A program made the position numbers and the translations under genes. Below the pieces are notes generated by a model, which saw nothing but the letters and a program-made list of their open reading frames with translations, was not told where the DNA came from and did no database searches. From Streptomyces rubellomurinus (GTDB lineage: Bacteria > Actinomycetota > Actinomycetes > Streptomycetales > Streptomycetaceae), in the NCBI RefSeq assembly GCF_000961885.1, contig NZ_JZKH01000182.1:1-5190 (forward strand): a DNA stretch of 5,190 nt. The letters are read 5' to 3'. Below, one piece after another: positions 4,096 to 5,190 of the stretch; the first letter of the stretch is position 1; every line of letters begins with the position of its first letter.

Positions 4096-5190
4096 ATGCG
4101 CAAGACCACCGCCCGCTCGCTGGCCCTGCTGCTCACCGCCGCCGCACTGTCCGCCTGCGCCTCCGACCCCACCGCCGCCACGTCCCCAGGCGGCAAGGGT
4201 GGCAAGGGCGGCGCGCTCACCGTCGGTCTCACCTACATTCCCAACATCCAGTTCGCCCCGTTCTACGTCGCCCAGAGCAAGGGCTTCTACCAGGAAGCCG
4301 GCCTCAAGGTGACGCTGCGCCACCACAGTTTCACCGACGACCTGTTCGGTGGTCTGACCGCGGGCAAGGAGGACGTGGTCTTCGCCGGCGGCGACGAGAT
4401 GCTGCAGGCCCGCGCCAAGGACCTGCCCGTCGTCGACGTCGCCACCCTCTACCACACCTACCCGGTGGTGATGCTGGTCCCGCAGGACTCCCCGATCCAC
4501 ACCGTCGCCGACCTGCGCGGGCACAGCGTCGGCACTCCCGGCCCGTTCGGCGAGACCTACTTCGCGCTGCTCGCCCAGCTCAAGGCCGGCGCACTGACCA
4601 CCAAGGACGTCACCGTCCAGCACATCGGCTTCACCCAGCAGGCCGCCCTGGTCGGCAAGAAGGTCGACGCCGTCATGGGCTACCTCAACAACGACGCCGT
4701 CCAGTTCCAGCAGGCCGGCCTGGCCGTGCGCCCCGTCGAAGGCACCGGCACCGGCACCGGCACCGGCACCGTCGAAGGCACCGGCACCGGCGCCGGCACT
4801 GGCGCCGGCTCGGACGCCCTGCCGCTGGTCGCCGCCGGCCTCGGCGCGACCCGGGCCACCTTGGACCAGCACGGCGAGGACGTGCGCAAGTTCCTCGCCG
4901 CCACCCTGCGCGGCGTCCAGTACACCGTCGACCACCCCGAGGAGGCGGTGGCGATCAGCAAGACCTTCATCCCCGGCATGAACGACCACAAGCAGCAGGA
5001 GGCGGCCCTGGCCGTCCTCAAGGCCACCGTCCCGATGCTCAAGGCCCCCGCCTCCGGCAAGCCCGGCCTCAACGACCCTGCCACCTGGGACAAGATGGCC
5101 GCCTTCATGAAGGAGCAGGGCCTGATCGACAAGCCCGTCATCGCCACCGACGCCTTCACCAACGACTACCTGCCCTACCCCCCCCCGGCC
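4096..5190 (+). CDS. NMT1/THI5-type ABC substrate-binding lipoprotein (3' end outside window)
   Basis: The open frame runs 365 codons to the right edge with no stop. AAGGA lies 7 bases before the ATG. A lipoprotein signal is clear: MRKTTARSLALLLTAAALSAC, with lipobox LSAC and the lipidated Cys at 21. A Gly/Lys linker follows (32-39, a nine-base tandem GGK). The mature domain begins LTVGLTYIPNIQFAPFYVAQ (41-60) and continues with GFYQEAGLKV, VVFAGGDEML, LRGHSVGTPGPFGETY (140-155) and VDAVMGYLNND (190-200), typical of NMT1/ThiY/RibY-like binding proteins that pass ligand to a TauC-type permease. A Gly-Thr repeat (216-238) interrupts the fold. ATDAFTNDYLP (350-360) resembles the usual family C-terminus, so little is missing. 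Its operon partner is the upstream permease; the ATPase is not seen. Flavin, its precursors or a pyrimidine are candidate ligands, the first favoured by the neighbouring FMN-regulated ribB. Confidence 0.9.
   Translation, partial: MRKTTARSLALLLTAAALSACASDPTAATSPGGKGGKGGALTVGLTYIPNIQFAPFYVAQSKGFYQEAGLKVTLRHHSFTDDLFGGLTAGKEDVVFAGGDEMLQARAKDLPVVDVATLYHTYPVVMLVPQDSPIHTVADLRGHSVGTPGPFGETYFALLAQLKAGALTTKDVTVQHIGFTQQAALVGKKVDAVMGYLNNDAVQFQQAGLAVRPVEGTGTGTGTGTVEGTGTGAGTGAGSDALPLVAAGLGATRATLDQHGEDVRKFLAATLRGVQYTVDHPEEAVAISKTFIPGMNDHKQQEAALAVLKATVPMLKAPASGKPGLNDPATWDKMAAFMKEQGLIDKPVIATDAFTNDYLPYPPPA
4735..4809 (+). repeat. Gly-Thr hexanucleotide repeat inside the binding protein
   Basis: GGCACC units encode Gly-Thr five times. 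GTCGAA (Val-Glu) then recurs exactly 36 bases after its first occurrence (4735 and 4771), followed by further Gly-Thr and Gly-Ala pairs to 4809. A 36-base duplication of a six-base array is the simplest explanation. It stays in frame and adds about 23 residues between AVRPVE and SDALPLVAAG. Confidence 0.92.
5178..5186 (+). repeat. Nine-C homopolymer near the end of the binding protein gene
   Basis: Nine consecutive C residues encode Pro-Pro-Pro just after NDYLPY, close to where the family normally ends. Such tracts slip during replication and are also error-prone in sequencing, so the final residues and the stop position are uncertain. Confidence 0.8.

Noticed and set aside
2907..4232. Long minus-strand open frame rich in Arg and Gln opposite the permease
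   Set aside because: It is the antisense shadow of the permease gene and its Pro-Thr repeat, without a ribosome binding site or domain.
3982..4989. Long minus-strand Gly/Ala/Val-rich open frame opposite the binding protein
   Set aside because: The plus-strand lipoprotein has clear family motifs and a lipobox; the minus frame has none.

Overview
The window is very GC-rich, with strong G/C bias at third codon positions and long tracts of Pro, Ala, Arg and Gly codons. This is typical of a high-GC actinomycete, most likely Streptomyces or a close relative (inference from composition and gene style, not from a species marker). Four genes can be supported: two read leftward (marR-type regulator, ribB) and two read rightward (ABC permease, then its binding protein, which is cut by the right edge).

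Left part (1-970). A MarR-family regulator gene (390-869, minus) has a good ribosome binding site and a promoter whose -10 abuts an operator-like inverted repeat (908-923). Two further copies of that element lie near the left edge (29-44 and 94-109). One of these sits directly behind a TTGACA box on the minus strand, so the regulator probably controls itself and a leftward gene just outside the window. A perfect 12-bp stem hairpin (136-164) lies between. The 3' end of the regulator gene is part of a 68-bp tandem repeat that continues past its stop codon.

Middle (970-2800). After a gene-free stretch containing a G-run tract comes an array of 41 nine-base units (1221-1589). This array overlaps the 3' end of ribB (3,4-dihydroxy-2-butanone 4-phosphate synthase, minus strand, start most likely 2470) and supplies both its Thr/Ala/Ser/Gly tail and its stop codon. 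Upstream of ribB is a complete, clearly recognisable FMN riboswitch (2623-2749, minus), followed by hairpins that are likely expression-platform elements. ribB is therefore expected to be shut down when FMN is plentiful.

Right part (2800-5190). A good sigma-70-like promoter (2884-2913) drives a rightward operon: a TauC/SsuC/ThiX/RibX-type ABC permease (3063-4046), then an NMT1/THI5-type lipoprotein binding protein (4096 onward). The divergent FMN-riboswitch ribB suggests that the importer carries riboflavin or a related precursor, but the substrate cannot be read from the sequence. The ATPase gene is not in the window and may follow.

The most unusual feature is that all four genes carry short-tandem-repeat expansions, each of a different unit: 68 bp at the end of marR, 9 bp at the end of ribB, Pro-Thr codons at the start of the permease gene, and Gly-Thr codons inside the binding protein gene. 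In the two leftward genes the repeats run through and beyond the stop codon.
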